Below are positions 1 to 8,851 of a stretch of 64,000 bases of DNA, one piece after another. Position 1 is the stretch's first letter. Every line of letters begins with the position of its first letter. The translations under genes and the position numbers were made by a program. The notes under the pieces are model-generated. The model did no database searches, was not told the origin of the DNA, and worked only from the letters and a program-made list of their open reading frames with translations. Source of the stretch: Mucilaginibacter sp. (GTDB lineage Bacteria; Bacteroidota; Bacteroidia; Sphingobacteriales; Sphingobacteriaceae); the NCBI GenBank assembly GCA_030445275.1, contig JAUCSE010000093.1, forward strand, positions 1 through 64,000, in the 5' to 3' direction.

Positions 1-20
1 AACCAACAATTTGCCATAGC

Positions 21-347
21 TTAATCTATTTCGGGAATAACCGTTACAGCTCCGATTGCATCCCTGCATGTTAATAGTAATAATTCAAACCGGTCATTGC
101 TTTTGACCTTCCAGTGTGTTGTTGCCAAATCCAGTAGCCAACCTTCCGGTATCAAGCCATCGAAAAAAGCAAACAATACTTTACTTTCATATTTCTGGGT
201 TGACAATGGCAGCGTTAAGCTTACCGGCTTTGCGTTCTTATTCTCTAAATAATCCGCCTGGTAAGTAAATTCGTAACCATCATCAGTTTCCGCAAGTACA
301 CCAGCCAGCGTATCCTGAAAATAAACCAAACCTTTCCTACTCATCAT
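21..347 (-). CDS. HipA N-terminal domain protein (HipS-like)
   Basis: This 108-residue protein corresponds to only the N-terminal subdomain of HipA (couple_hipA type). Visible family features are the opening segment FQDTLAGVLAE and the stretch PVSLTLPLS followed by FFDGLIPEGWLLD. The kinase domain of HipA is missing. In split HipBST systems the order is hipB, hipS, hipT, with hipS encoding this subdomain and acting as antitoxin to the HipT kinase. The gene overlaps the upstream hipB-like gene by 11 bp, so translation is probably coupled. The next gene downstream, expected to be the kinase, would lie off the left edge of the window. The family call is good; the antitoxin role is inferred from gene order. 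Confidence 0.8.
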   Translation of the reverse strand: MMSRKGLVYFQDTLAGVLAETDDGYEFTYQADYLENKNAKPVSLTLPLSTQKYESKVLFAFFDGLIPEGWLLDLATTHWKVKSNDRFELLLLTCRDAIGAVTVIPEID

Positions 348-540
348 TTTTTACTTTTAATACCACTCCGAGTTCTGCGCCAAATAACATCAAAACCTGA
401 TTCACTTTATCCATCCGCAATGTTGGTTTTCCCTGTTCCATCTCACGAACAACCCTAAGTCCCACTCCCGCTTTGGATGCCAGGTCTTCCTGTGTAAGAT
501 TTAGTGATTTCCTTTTTTTCTTTAAATATTCTGACAACAT
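337..540 (-). CDS. HipB-like XRE-family antitoxin/repressor
   Basis: A 67-residue XRE-type helix-turn-helix protein. The HTH covers roughly residues 5-58, with LNLTQEDLASKAGVG as helices two and three and the typical VREMEQGKPTLRMDKV that follows. It is the first gene of the operon and overlaps the HipS-like gene. Family members bind palindromic operators upstream of their own gene. Four matching repeats sit immediately upstream here (544-680), which supports autoregulation. The small size is normal for HipB. Confidence 0.85.
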   Translation of the reverse strand: MLSEYLKKKRKSLNLTQEDLASKAGVGLRVVREMEQGKPTLRMDKVNQVLMLFGAELGVVLKVKNDE

Positions 541-543
541 ATT

Positions 544-680
544 TATACCCTTTCGGGTACAAATATAAGTAAAGTTTATTAATTATACCCTATCGGTATT
601 ATTTTTGTTATTTATACTATGATTATACCCTATCGGGGTTACAATAAAGAGTTGTGCTTATTTTATACCCTATCGGGATT
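544..680. promoter_or_regulatory. Four operator-like repeats with exact 40-bp spacing
   Basis: The heptamer TATACCC recurs at 544, 584, 624 and 664, each followed by a CGG-rich half, giving the core TATACCCTWTCGGG. The first copy is a clean inverted repeat, TACCC-TTTC-GGGTA (546-559); the other three are imperfect. All four lie directly upstream of the hipB-like start codon at 540. The spacing puts successive sites on nearly the same face of the helix. They are probably HipB binding sites. Confidence 0.75.
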
Positions 681-724
681 AGCGATTAGTTTAAAAAATC
701 AAAGTTAACGCCAATATAAGCATC

Positions 725-1527
725 TCATTTGCCTGGCTTCACTTTTTCCGGGTTATCCTTTGCGGCTTTCTGTTCCTTATCCGCTTGCTCCGCCTGGGCT
801 TGAGCTGCGGTAATCGCCTCCTGTTTTTCCATTTCTTTTTCTGCCTGCTGGTTTAAGCTCTTTGGGTCGTCCGCTAACTTTTTTTCGATGGTTTTGGATA
901 CTTCAGGATACAGCGACTTAACTAGCCAGCAATTATAGGCGACATCGTTTAGCCTGTCATTTTGATGATTCAGGTATAAGGCCGTACCAACAGATAACGT
1001 TGTTAGAACAAAGCATACTACTACACCGACAATCAGGCTTTTTGATCAGGCCCCGAAATGGTGACTGGTTTTTACCCCTGTCACTTTAGGCATGGTTGCC
1101 GCCAGTTCTTTTTACTTCGTCGATCTGCTGCTGGATCTCCGCATCGTCATACCGTTTTATTAGCCGTTTCAATGCAGGAGGCTATCCTGTCTAATGTTTC
1201 CTTGTACTGTTGTAAAAAGGTTTTTATAAACTCCGACATTTCAGTTTCTACAACGGCCATCCTTGCAACGAAGCCCTGTATCAACTCTTCCATCATCGTT
1301 ATCTTTTCTTCTAATTCTTCATTTAACGTTCATCCAATAATGATTGATCTCTACCTGCTTATTCCCTGTGATTGGGCCGGTGCCGCTTCATGTTTTTTTC
1401 TCTTTCGCCGGGCGATATCCGCATCACCTATCGGGACTTGAACGCTGTCCATCATTGCTCTTATTTTCAATAATTTACAAATTTTGATTCGTGAACTCCT
1501 GAGTTTTTCGCAAATAATTTGATGCAT
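725..1527 (-). pseudogene. Decayed coiled-coil/membrane protein gene
   Basis: No single frame is open, but joining minus-strand frames gives a continuous protein-like sequence. It starts MHQIICEKLR, passes through a coiled-coil stretch (EELEEKITMMEELIQGF, then FLQQYKETLDRIASCIETAN), then EIQQQIDEV and LAATMPKVTGV. It continues with one membrane segment (IVGVVVCFVLTTLSV) and a charged Gln/Lys/Ala-rich tail ending VKPGK. The lesions are frameshifts in short A runs near 1153 and 1110, an in-frame TGA at 1046-1048, and frame changes around 1320-1370. Architecture (coiled coil, one membrane helix, charged tail) resembles accessory genes of Bacteroidota mobile elements, but I do not recognise the family. 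It lies just downstream of the RteC-like gene on the same strand. Confidence 0.55.
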
Positions 1528-1532
1528 GGTGA

Positions 1533-2261
1533 CTATTTATAATCCCTGATCTTATTGATTAATTTCTCCAAAGCCTCAATGGCGATTTGTTTATCACTTT
1601 CTTCCGGATGATAGGAGTTGCTGCGCATGCTGTCCCAGGAAATATCTTTTCTGTTCTCGGTAGATAAATAGGGAACGACCGTCTTAAAAATCATGCTGAT
1701 GGAATTGGAAACGATGACTTTGGCATCATCTGCCGCCCGGAGGATGATACCCAACTGGTCAACTGTCAGCCGGCAAAGCATTTTAAATATTTGAGGCGAA
1801 GCGCTGTTTCCTAAATGGGAATTCTCGGACTTGGTCAGCAAGGTACCATATCTTTTTTGAATCTGTAACTCCAGTCCCTCCAGACACCCGATAATATCCC
1901 GGATAATGGGTCGCCTGGCGCTATTTTTGGGATAGGCTGTTTCGTGGATACGTGCCTGACTCAGCAAGAGTTGTACCGCACTTAAGTACCGATCAGCGAC
2001 GATGCGTACCTTCCGGTTCGAAAACAATCCAAATGTCTGACTTTTTAAGGCAGCAAAAATCCGGCCGGCCTCCAACCGGAATTGCTCAGAAAGGTCCTTT
2101 TCCAGGTAATTGATCCTTGGTTTTTCCCTCGCCATTCCCGGGTGAAGCGTCACTTCCACCACTTCGTCCATCCATGTAAAAGGATAACTATTATCTTCCC
2201 TCATACTCTTCCTATTCATACAGGCCGTTTGCGGACAGCCCTGGTTTATTCCGGTATTCAT
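1533..2261 (-). CDS. RteC-like protein (short form)
   Basis: About 242 residues from the ATG at 2261; a TTG at 2294 would extend it to 253. The C-terminal third (LTVDQLGIILRAADDA, then DISWDSMRSNSYH and IEALEKLINKI) follows the pattern of RteC-domain proteins. The same block recurs in the 399-residue protein at 17603-18802 (LSVAQIACLLRVLYEA, AISIGGLSKEYY). RteC was described as a regulator of excision of Bacteroides conjugative transposons; many chromosomal relatives have no known role. Here it precedes the decayed gene at 725-1527, suggesting remains of a mobile element. The domain call is by eye. Confidence 0.6.
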   Translation of the reverse strand: MNTGINQGCPQTACMNRKSMREDNSYPFTWMDEVVEVTLHPGMAREKPRINYLEKDLSEQFRLEAGRIFAALKSQTFGLFSNRKVRIVADRYLSAVQLLLSQARIHETAYPKNSARRPIIRDIIGCLEGLELQIQKRYGTLLTKSENSHLGNSASPQIFKMLCRLTVDQLGIILRAADDAKVIVSNSISMIFKTVVPYLSTENRKDISWDSMRSNSYHPEESDKQIAIEALEKLINKIRDYK

Positions 2262-2724
2262 TACATATGAAACTGCTAAAGGATAATTTATCAATATGGT
2301 GGTGGATATCCAAAAATAAAACGGCGTGGCATTTTTGGGGGATATAATGGATTTTTAAACCTTTAACAGGATGACTGCGTATCATCAGAAGCAGCCCCGT
2401 TTGTGTATATCATTTGATAAAATACTGTTCGGGGGAACTGTAAGGGACTCGCACTGCTCTTTTGGAGTGAAACCAGTCAATCTTATTCGCATCTCGCGTA
2501 TCCGAAGTCTGTTATCAACTTTCTGGATCATCATTTATTTAGCTGATATCCGGCATTCCTGGTGAGTAAAGATCATCAATGCCGAACATATGATTATTTG
2601 AAATTGCCTTCCTTAATTAATGGTTAACATCCAAACAAAAATGCGGGTATGTAATCGCTTAAACAATACGCATTTAGCCATATTCAAACTACGTCTTTAA
2701 TCATATTTTTCTGGAAATGATTAA
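2262..2724. other. Intergenic region, no convincing gene
   Basis: This stretch lies between two minus-strand genes. The only open frame of note (2371-2565, plus) has no protein-like pattern I recognise. Upstream of the RteC-like gene there is an imperfect inverted repeat: ATATCCAAAAAT at 2306-2317 against ATTTTTGGGGGATAT at 2331-2345. It could be an operator or promoter element. Nothing else was seen. Confidence 0.4.
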
Positions 2725-3663
2725 TTATATCCAGGGTCCGGGCGCAAAAATCAACTTATGGATCAGTTCCACACGGGAGGTGGCATGGGTTTTATGAAAA
2801 AGATTTTCAATGTGTTTTTTAACGGTACCCGCGGAGATATGCAGGTTATCAGCGATGGCCTTATTCTTCAGTCCTTTGTGGATAAATTGAACAATCTCGA
2901 TTTCCCTTCTGGTAAGACCGTAAGTGACGCAGTTTGTTTCGAAAAATGGGGATCGCTCCTGCCCGTATGCCCTTAAGGCTACCAGATCGGCGTATTCTTT
3001 TCTTGTCCCCCGGATGGCTTTCAGGATATAAATAATTGTAATGACGATAAAGCCCAGGTTGGTGCATAAAACCTCCGTCAACTGGCTGACCTGGAACCAG
3101 GAAAAAACAGTCATCGCTGCCCATGGAGAAACTGCTCCATAAACCGCGATCTCCTCTATGAAAGACGCCTGATTATTACTGGCTTGGTAATGTTCGTGAA
3201 TGGCCCGCAATATGAGCCATAAGAGCACCAGGGAGTAAAGAAAAGGGATGACCACTCCAAATTTAATATCCACATCAAGATTTTCATTGATGGCATAGAT
3301 AATGACAAAAAACAGCAGATAAGGTAACATCAGAAAAAGTAGAACGCCAAATAAAGCATGCCACCGGAGTGTGCGGAGAGCAAATGCTTTGTAAAAGTAG
3401 AAAGGAAAATAGGATGCCATCAGGAAACCACTCCCATAAGCGATCATATACTGGGTGGTCATGGCGATGTTTATTTTCGAATCAGGGAATAATCCACCGG
3501 TAATATTATAAAATAACAACAGGCATAATAATATAAAATACCATAAACGGTTTTTGTCCTGAGGACGGAACAGGTAATAAAAAAACTGGAAAATGAACAT
3601 ACCCGTTTCCAGCAGTATAAAAATAAAAGTTACGATATGGATTTGCGTTCCGAATACCAGCAT
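2725..3663 (-). CDS. Membrane-bound LuxR-type transcriptional regulator
   Basis: A 312-residue protein with about seven hydrophobic segments in residues 1-225 and a LuxR/FixJ helix-turn-helix at the C terminus (about 246-308). The HTH shows YGLTRREIEIVQFI, KAIADNLHISAGTVKKHIEN and a C-terminal SRVELIHKL. A multi-pass sensor fused to a LuxR HTH is common in Bacteroidota and suggests direct signal-to-DNA regulation at the membrane, without a separate kinase. It follows the GNAT gene by 9 bp, so the two form an operon. Targets cannot be read from the sequence. Confidence 0.8.
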   Translation of the reverse strand: MLVFGTQIHIVTFIFILLETGMFIFQFFYYLFRPQDKNRLWYFILLCLLLFYNITGGLFPDSKINIAMTTQYMIAYGSGFLMASYFPFYFYKAFALRTLRWHALFGVLLFLMLPYLLFFVIIYAINENLDVDIKFGVVIPFLYSLVLLWLILRAIHEHYQASNNQASFIEEIAVYGAVSPWAAMTVFSWFQVSQLTEVLCTNLGFIVITIIYILKAIRGTRKEYADLVALRAYGQERSPFFETNCVTYGLTRREIEIVQFIHKGLKNKAIADNLHISAGTVKKHIENLFHKTHATSRVELIHKLIFAPGPWI

Positions 3664-3672
3664 AATCTTGAC

Positions 3673-4248
3673 TCAATCCAGGGTGTATTTTAAAAAAAAC
3701 AGGGTATAATCCAGTACGAGCTGGTCATAAATTTCAAATCCAAAGCTTTCATACCAGGGGAGGTTTCCCAACGTGGAAGTCTCCAGATATACCGGAAGTC
3801 TTTTTTGGGAGGCATCGGCTAATATCTCCGATAACAATTGACTACCCGTTCCCTGACGCTGTTTCACCGGATCAACACCAATAAACCACAGGTAGATCAT
3901 CGGGATCTTGGGTTGTACTTTTTTTATCCCGGCTTCACGATGCAGTAACCTGGAAATCCCTTTCAAACCTACCGCCTGGGCGATAAGTTTAATATCCAAC
4001 CATATAGACTGTATCGTTGTACGTTTTTCTTGGGGGTATAAAATCAACGCGCAAGCCCCGCGATTATCGGAAAGCCATATTTCCCCAAAAAGACGACAGA
4101 CCTCAAAGGAATAATCCATTAGCGCATATATGCGCTTTTCCTGATTGGGCTTATTACCGGTTATGAAATTAACACTTTTGTTATTGTTGAATGACCTGCA
4201 TAAAAGGTCCAGTATTAAAGGCTTGTCAGCAGAAACAGCTTTAATCAT
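3673..4248 (-). CDS. GNAT family N-acetyltransferase
   Basis: A 191-residue protein with the acetyl-CoA binding motif A of GNAT enzymes, GVDPVKQRQGTGSQLL (about residues 123-138), preceded by a strand ending in IYLWFIGV. The later LETSTLGNLPWYESFGFE is the usual C-terminal fold signature. The substrate is unknown; the sequence resembles the broad group annotated as GNAT acetyltransferases of unknown specificity. It is the first gene of a two-gene operon with the LuxR-type regulator downstream. Confidence 0.8.
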   Translation of the reverse strand: MIKAVSADKPLILDLLCRSFNNNKSVNFITGNKPNQEKRIYALMDYSFEVCRLFGEIWLSDNRGACALILYPQEKRTTIQSIWLDIKLIAQAVGLKGISRLLHREAGIKKVQPKIPMIYLWFIGVDPVKQRQGTGSQLLSEILADASQKRLPVYLETSTLGNLPWYESFGFEIYDQLVLDYTLFFLKYTLD

Positions 4249-4316
4249 ACGGCTAATGATAGCTTAAAAAATATAATATTAACGAAATATTATATAAAAT
4301 GTTTATATCATATTAA

Positions 4317-4526
4317 TCTTTAATTAAAATTAAGTATTATATAACATATCAAAAGAACCTGAATGATAAAAAAGGCGGAACATTTCAGATCAAATCTATT
4401 CATGAAATTGAACAGATAGGCGATTCTTCAAAATTGATGAAAATAGCCTTTAAAAGCGTTCATTCCTGCCCCTGGGATGATCACCGAATATACGCTGGCT
4501 CATTTAACAAAATTGTCGTTAATTAG
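4317..4526 (+). pseudogene. Orphan C-terminal coding fragment
   Basis: A frame open from a TAA at 4314-4316 to TAG at 4524-4526 has no ATG, GTG or TTG start but reads like a protein C terminus from about 4359 on (GGTFQIKSIHEIEQIGD, then MKIAFKSVHSCPWDDH). It overlaps the longest version of the next gene by about 50 bp. I read it as the 3' remnant of a lost gene, possibly a lipid-anchored or membrane enzyme. The evidence is coding character only. Confidence 0.25.
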
Positions 4527-4551
4527 TGGTTCCTTATTACCCTATCCACAG

Positions 4552-6138
4552 ATGAAAAATAAGACAGAAAAAGCCTTATTAATTGGTATAATCGCCCTTT
4601 GCCTGTTATATCTTTTTCTGGGTTTAATATATAAACCTATAATTTGCAATGACGCCATCAATGGCATGATCAGTTTACACAATTATATTCATGGCGGCGA
4701 GTGGAACCAATTTTTAAATTTATCCGGGAATGGCACCGATGTAAGTGCTCATGAATTAACCTGGTGGGCCCCGGGACAATACGAAATCCCCTACTTGCTG
4801 TCCAAATTATGTTCCATCAGTATCGGCTCATCCATCGTCCTGCTGATGTTTGCCTCGATTTCCGGCGGGTGCCTCTTTTATTATAAAATATTTAAGTTAT
4901 CAAGCTTAGGAAACAAAACGATTCTTTTATCCTTATTGATCTTATTACTGCAAAGATTTATAAACATTTACTTTATCCAATACAATTCCTCCGACCTCAT
5001 CTTATTCTTTTATACACCATTTTATATCTATACCTATTATCAGCTGTGCAAAACTTACCCGCAAAAAATACTACTTAAAATATTTTTACTCACGCTGCTC
5101 AATTTCACCGGTTTGTTTATTAAAAACAGCTTTGTGTTATTTGAATTGGCGGTGAATATTTTTTTAATAGCGGAATACTTTTTCCATGATAAGGTAGATA
5201 ACAAAATAACCCCTACAAGAAGCGATACGCCTGTATACACCAGACTCTCTGTTTTATTCCCCTTCGTTTTAGCAAATTTACTCAACTACTATTTTTTCCT
5301 GAGATTAGGAACCAATCCCGCTCAGGGGGACAGTTTGTTAATGACATTGTCAGCTATCATAACCGGAATTTTTCTACCTGTAATGGAAGTTTTATTTGCC
5401 TCGCTGAGTTTATCAGGTATCTATGGAAATTTCTATCAGAAAATAGCGCTTTCACAACAAATAGCGGGTATGGTCATGATGGTGATCTTAATGGGCACCG
5501 GCTATCTTTTATACAGGGAAAAAAACGGTATCCGTAACTTACTTGGAAAAGATGCCGTTTTCCGGCTTGCTATGATCACCGCTGTCGTATATGTATCTTC
5601 CTGGTTTGTCTTTACGGTAAAGCAAAGTGCCGTTTCAGGCGAGGACAGGTTATTTTTACCGGTAACCATTTTGATTATTCCTTATCTGTTAAACCATTCA
5701 TCAACAACCGCTTCCAAAATTAAATATGTATATTTTGCCTTTGTAGGCATTTCCATTTTATACGGTATAGGCACCTTTGCTTACCGGATAAAAAAGTATA
5801 GCATCAATGGTTCCGTATGGAGTAAGAACAGCCGTTTAAACGGATTTAAAATTTACAGTGACAACAAAGATGCTACCAGGGAACTGGACAAAGTCGCCCA
5901 TATCATTTCACAGAATTTTGCTAAGGATTATATCGTAGTATCCAACCCGGATATCGCTTTCCAACTGGATATTACCAATAAATTCATTGTCAATACAAGC
6001 ACCTCATTTTCGAACTCCTCCCATTTAAAGGCAGGTATTCATTACATGCTGGTGGTACAGCTTGGCAAGGATACACCTCCGATGGGATTGAATAAGCTAT
6101 ATTCATCGAATAAATATAGCTTATTCCGGAGCAATTAG
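4552..6138 (+). CDS. Multi-pass membrane protein, GT-C glycosyltransferase-like
   Basis: About 528 residues from the ATG at 4552; an ATG at 4477 would add 25 residues but overlaps the coding fragment before it, so I prefer 4552. It has roughly ten or more hydrophobic segments. The first is followed by a large soluble loop that starts NDAINGMISLHNY and contains WWAPGQYEIPYLL, the layout of GT-C transferases, where an acidic residue in the first loop is catalytic. The C-terminal ~130 residues are soluble. Substrate and acceptor are unknown. A perfect 14-bp-stem hairpin lies in its last codons. It converges on the fibre-like array. Confidence 0.55.
   Translation: MKNKTEKALLIGIIALCLLYLFLGLIYKPIICNDAINGMISLHNYIHGGEWNQFLNLSGNGTDVSAHELTWWAPGQYEIPYLLSKLCSISIGSSIVLLMFASISGGCLFYYKIFKLSSLGNKTILLSLLILLLQRFINIYFIQYNSSDLILFFYTPFYIYTYYQLCKTYPQKILLKIFLLTLLNFTGLFIKNSFVLFELAVNIFLIAEYFFHDKVDNKITPTRSDTPVYTRLSVLFPFVLANLLNYYFFLRLGTNPAQGDSLLMTLSAIITGIFLPVMEVLFASLSLSGIYGNFYQKIALSQQIAGMVMMVILMGTGYLLYREKNGIRNLLGKDAVFRLAMITAVVYVSSWFVFTVKQSAVSGEDRLFLPVTILIIPYLLNHSSTTASKIKYVYFAFVGISILYGIGTFAYRIKKYSINGSVWSKNSRLNGFKIYSDNKDATRELDKVAHIISQNFAKDYIVVSNPDIAFQLDITNKFIVNTSTSFSNSSHLKAGIHYMLVVQLGKDTPPMGLNKLYSSNKYSLFRSN
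6090..6126 (+). terminator. Perfect 14-bp stem hairpin in the 3' end of the membrane-protein gene
   Basis: GAATAAGCTATATT (6090-6103) and AATATAGCTTATTC (6113-6126) are exact reverse complements around a 9-nt loop. The stem lies within the last codons, about ten bases before the stop codon. There is no clear T tract, so it may act as a factor-assisted terminator or mRNA-end stabiliser between convergent genes. Confidence 0.4.
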
Positions 6139-6228
6139 GCTTTCCGCTTAGCTTCAAAAGATAATCCTATGGTGGAAAAAAACTACAGAAACCCGGGAAA
6201 ATTGCTGTTGTTCATCAACGGACAGCCA

Positions 6229-7947
6229 TTATGGCTTCAAATTATTGACTTTAATAATATAACTTACCTGGATAAATTTTGCCGTGATCGGAAATTCTTT
6301 GACACCCAGCCCGCCACGTTCGTAAACCGGGTCACCGTTTCCGCGGATAATCGCGCCCGTGCGCTGATCTCCGGTATTGTTTGAAGTCGGTTTGCTGCCC
6401 AGCTCATAGTGCTGGTAAGCTTCCGTGGACATCGCGATGATCACACTGCCTGATCCCGAAAAGGCATGCGTGTCGATGGCCTTGAATACCTGTGCCGCAG
6501 TATAAGTCACACCATTGTAGACCACCGAACCGTTTTGGACAAAATACCAGTAGCCACCGACCAGGGCATTGCCCGCGGTAACCGTCGCCCCGCCAGCACC
6601 GAAACGGGCCAGCACCGTATGCCGCTGTGGTGCTTCCAGGATCTCCCTAACCACACCCGATGCCGTCGTGGTAAATGTGGTCTGACCCGCCACCGTGGTA
6701 AATCTCTCCCCTGCCTGGTAAACTGCACCATTATAAGTGATCGCCCCGGTCTCCACCAGATAGGGAACCGGTACCAGCAGTGCCACACCCGCTGCCTGGG
6801 TGCTTGTGGCCAGGTCCGCGATGCTGTCAATATACTGACCGTTCCGGTCCGCATTAAAGCCATAGGATGGCAAGCTCGCCAGTTCGCGGCCCAACAAATT
6901 GACAATAACCCGGGTATCGATCCGCCCGTCCAATGCCGGGTTGCTCAGTGTGATGCTGTCATCCGCGATCGTTAGATTGACCGCACTGGAGAAATCAAAA
7001 CCGCCTGTACTCTCCGTACTACTCACCTTGATCACCTGGGCTATAGACTTAGCGCCCACGTAGGTCCCAAAATAACTCAGGTTCTTAGCTGGACTGTTAA
7101 ACTGCAGGGTATAATCCCCAATCGATGGGTTATTAAATAAGGGGTCGGCTATGATACAACCTTTGAAATTACTCTGTAGTAAAGGAAATGAGGATAAATG
7201 GGCTTCTTTTAAATCATCTATATTATCGTATGAAATATAGTCATCAGGAGTCGAGGGCTCAGTTCCGCCAAATTTAAATTTACAATTATAAAATAAAGAA
7301 TAGCTTAGGCAGCTAGCTTGATGAAACCATATATCACAGCTATGCATTATATAATTATTATTATTATCAATAAAATCCGAACCTAAAAATTCGATCCCAG
7401 AGCAATTATAAAAAGTAAGGTTCTTATTGGTATTTACCTGAGCTCTGTAGTTTAAGTAAAGTTTGGCTGAGCTCCCTCTTAAATTGCTGAATACCGTATT
7501 AATCCAATTATTATACGGGTTACTGGAACTATTTTGAAAACAATCAAAACAATTATCAAAAGAGCAATCGATTAAACTACTCTTAAATGTATTAAATGAA
7601 TTATTTGCATTTCTAAATTTTATATTGCTACAGTAGGGAAGGACCAGTTCTCCTATTTGAGTTCCATCAAATACAACATCACCATCTCCTACAATAGTAA
7701 TATTGATTGGAGTAGGTTCACGATATACCCCACTACTCAATATAAATGGTACTCTTCCAACAGCAGCGTAAGCATTACTTAGCGTTTTATACGGATATAG
7801 CCTACTACCATTTCCAGTTATATCATTGCCAAATAAAGCGACATAACAATACCCATCAGGCCTGATATTATCGGCTGTATCAGGTATTGACAATCCATAT
7901 TTATTATTTACGCCAGGCCTATAGGCCCAATTATAGGTAGCACTCAT
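6229..7947 (-). CDS. Beta-helix fibre-like protein, copy 1
   Basis: A 572-residue protein in three parts. Residues 1-57 (MSATYNWAYRPG, then YVALFGNDITGNGSRLYPYKTL) are nearly constant among four paralogues. Residues 58-267 are variable, rich in Asn, Cys and aromatic residues (FYNCSGIEF, SLFYNCKF), the repetitive pattern of a right-handed parallel beta-helix. Residues 268-572 are constant, opening with DPLFNNPSIGDYTLQFNSPA, a typical beta-helix end motif, and containing two YNG modules (ITYNGAVYQAG, VVYNGVTYTAA). No signal peptide is visible. It starts 2 bp after the frameshifted collar gene. I infer a tail-spike-like recognition protein. Confidence 0.65.
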   Translation of the reverse strand: MSATYNWAYRPGVNNKYGLSIPDTADNIRPDGYCYVALFGNDITGNGSRLYPYKTLSNAYAAVGRVPFILSSGVYREPTPINITIVGDGDVVFDGTQIGELVLPYCSNIKFRNANNSFNTFKSSLIDCSFDNCFDCFQNSSSNPYNNWINTVFSNLRGSSAKLYLNYRAQVNTNKNLTFYNCSGIEFLGSDFIDNNNNYIMHSCDIWFHQASCLSYSLFYNCKFKFGGTEPSTPDDYISYDNIDDLKEAHLSSFPLLQSNFKGCIIADPLFNNPSIGDYTLQFNSPAKNLSYFGTYVGAKSIAQVIKVSSTESTGGFDFSSAVNLTIADDSITLSNPALDGRIDTRVIVNLLGRELASLPSYGFNADRNGQYIDSIADLATSTQAAGVALLVPVPYLVETGAITYNGAVYQAGERFTTVAGQTTFTTTASGVVREILEAPQRHTVLARFGAGGATVTAGNALVGGYWYFVQNGSVVYNGVTYTAAQVFKAIDTHAFSGSGSVIIAMSTEAYQHYELGSKPTSNNTGDQRTGAIIRGNGDPVYERGGLGVKEFPITAKFIQVSYIIKVNNLKP

Positions 7948-7949
7948 GA

Positions 7950-8739
7950 TTAATTATCCTTACATTTTAATTTAATATTGCAGTTGGCACTGTTCAGGTC
8001 ATCATAATTATAGGTCATAAAAACCTGGTCGCCTGCGGCATAAGCAAACGGATAGGGCTGGGTACCTGACGGATAGGTCCCGGATAAGCTCGTTTTTAAT
8101 TTCAGGTTATTTGCTCCCGCAATCAGCACACTGTTCACCTGCCCAGCGTTCTCCATCAGTATGGATACCTCGTTCAGCGATACCGGTGAGATCTGGTAGC
8201 TCACCAGTTTTTTCTCATCCAGGATCAGGCTGATTGCCTTGAGCGCCGTCATCGCGCGCTCATCATCCGTACAGGCCAGCGCCTGCGCGATCGTAGCCAG
8301 CGCGATAATACCCGGATTCTGCTCCGTTGCCTCCCGCTGAACTCAGGACCCATTTATTATCACTGCTGTCCCAGATATACAGCTGCGCATCGGCTGCCGC
8401 GCCCTGGTCGACGAACGCGTAGTCACCTGCTGTTGCTGCTGGCACGGCTGCTGTTAAGGCTTCCACCGTTACATAATAACCCCGGAAGTGTTCGCGTAAG
8501 CCACCCAATTTGCTTTTCTCCTCCGTTGAATAGTTTTCCTGGCTCAGCTGGTAACTGGTTTGCGTATCTACCTTACCATCCGAAAGCCTGGCGATCCCCT
8601 GTTCCAGTCTGTCTCTTAATAGTTTAATTAACTCTCGCAATTTTACACCCTGCCTCTTGTTCAGCCCGGGATTATAAACATCTTGCGCTTTGATGATGTC
8701 ATCAATATAGGTATCTCCAATAGGTGGTATCTCTGCCAT
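7950..8739 (-). pseudogene. Frameshifted tail-fibre collar protein
   Basis: A paralogue of the intact 267-residue gene at 12446-13249, split into a 158-codon and a 100-codon frame. Protein similarity is continuous across the break. At about 8330 the sequence has lost roughly 14 bp relative to the intact copy, apparently between two short GGAGGC-like repeats, so the frame runs into a false tail after SSAGG. The second frame resumes with PGIIALATIAQA and continues to the same C terminus (KLKCKDN). The downstream frame starts with an ATG (8252) and might still be translated. Its stop is 2 bp from the next beta-helix start. Confidence 0.8.
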
Positions 8740-8851
8740 ATTTTGCTTATTTAATTATGCACTTGATAAATTGCTTCCTATTTGTCTTTAATCCATATCC
8801 GTTTAGTACATTCATTTAATAATATTCCTATTTTTTATAGCCAAGTTTCTG

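Noticed and set aside
1058..1441. Plus-strand open frame of 127 codons
   Set aside because: It is antisense to the decayed minus-strand gene, and the predicted protein has no recognisable order.
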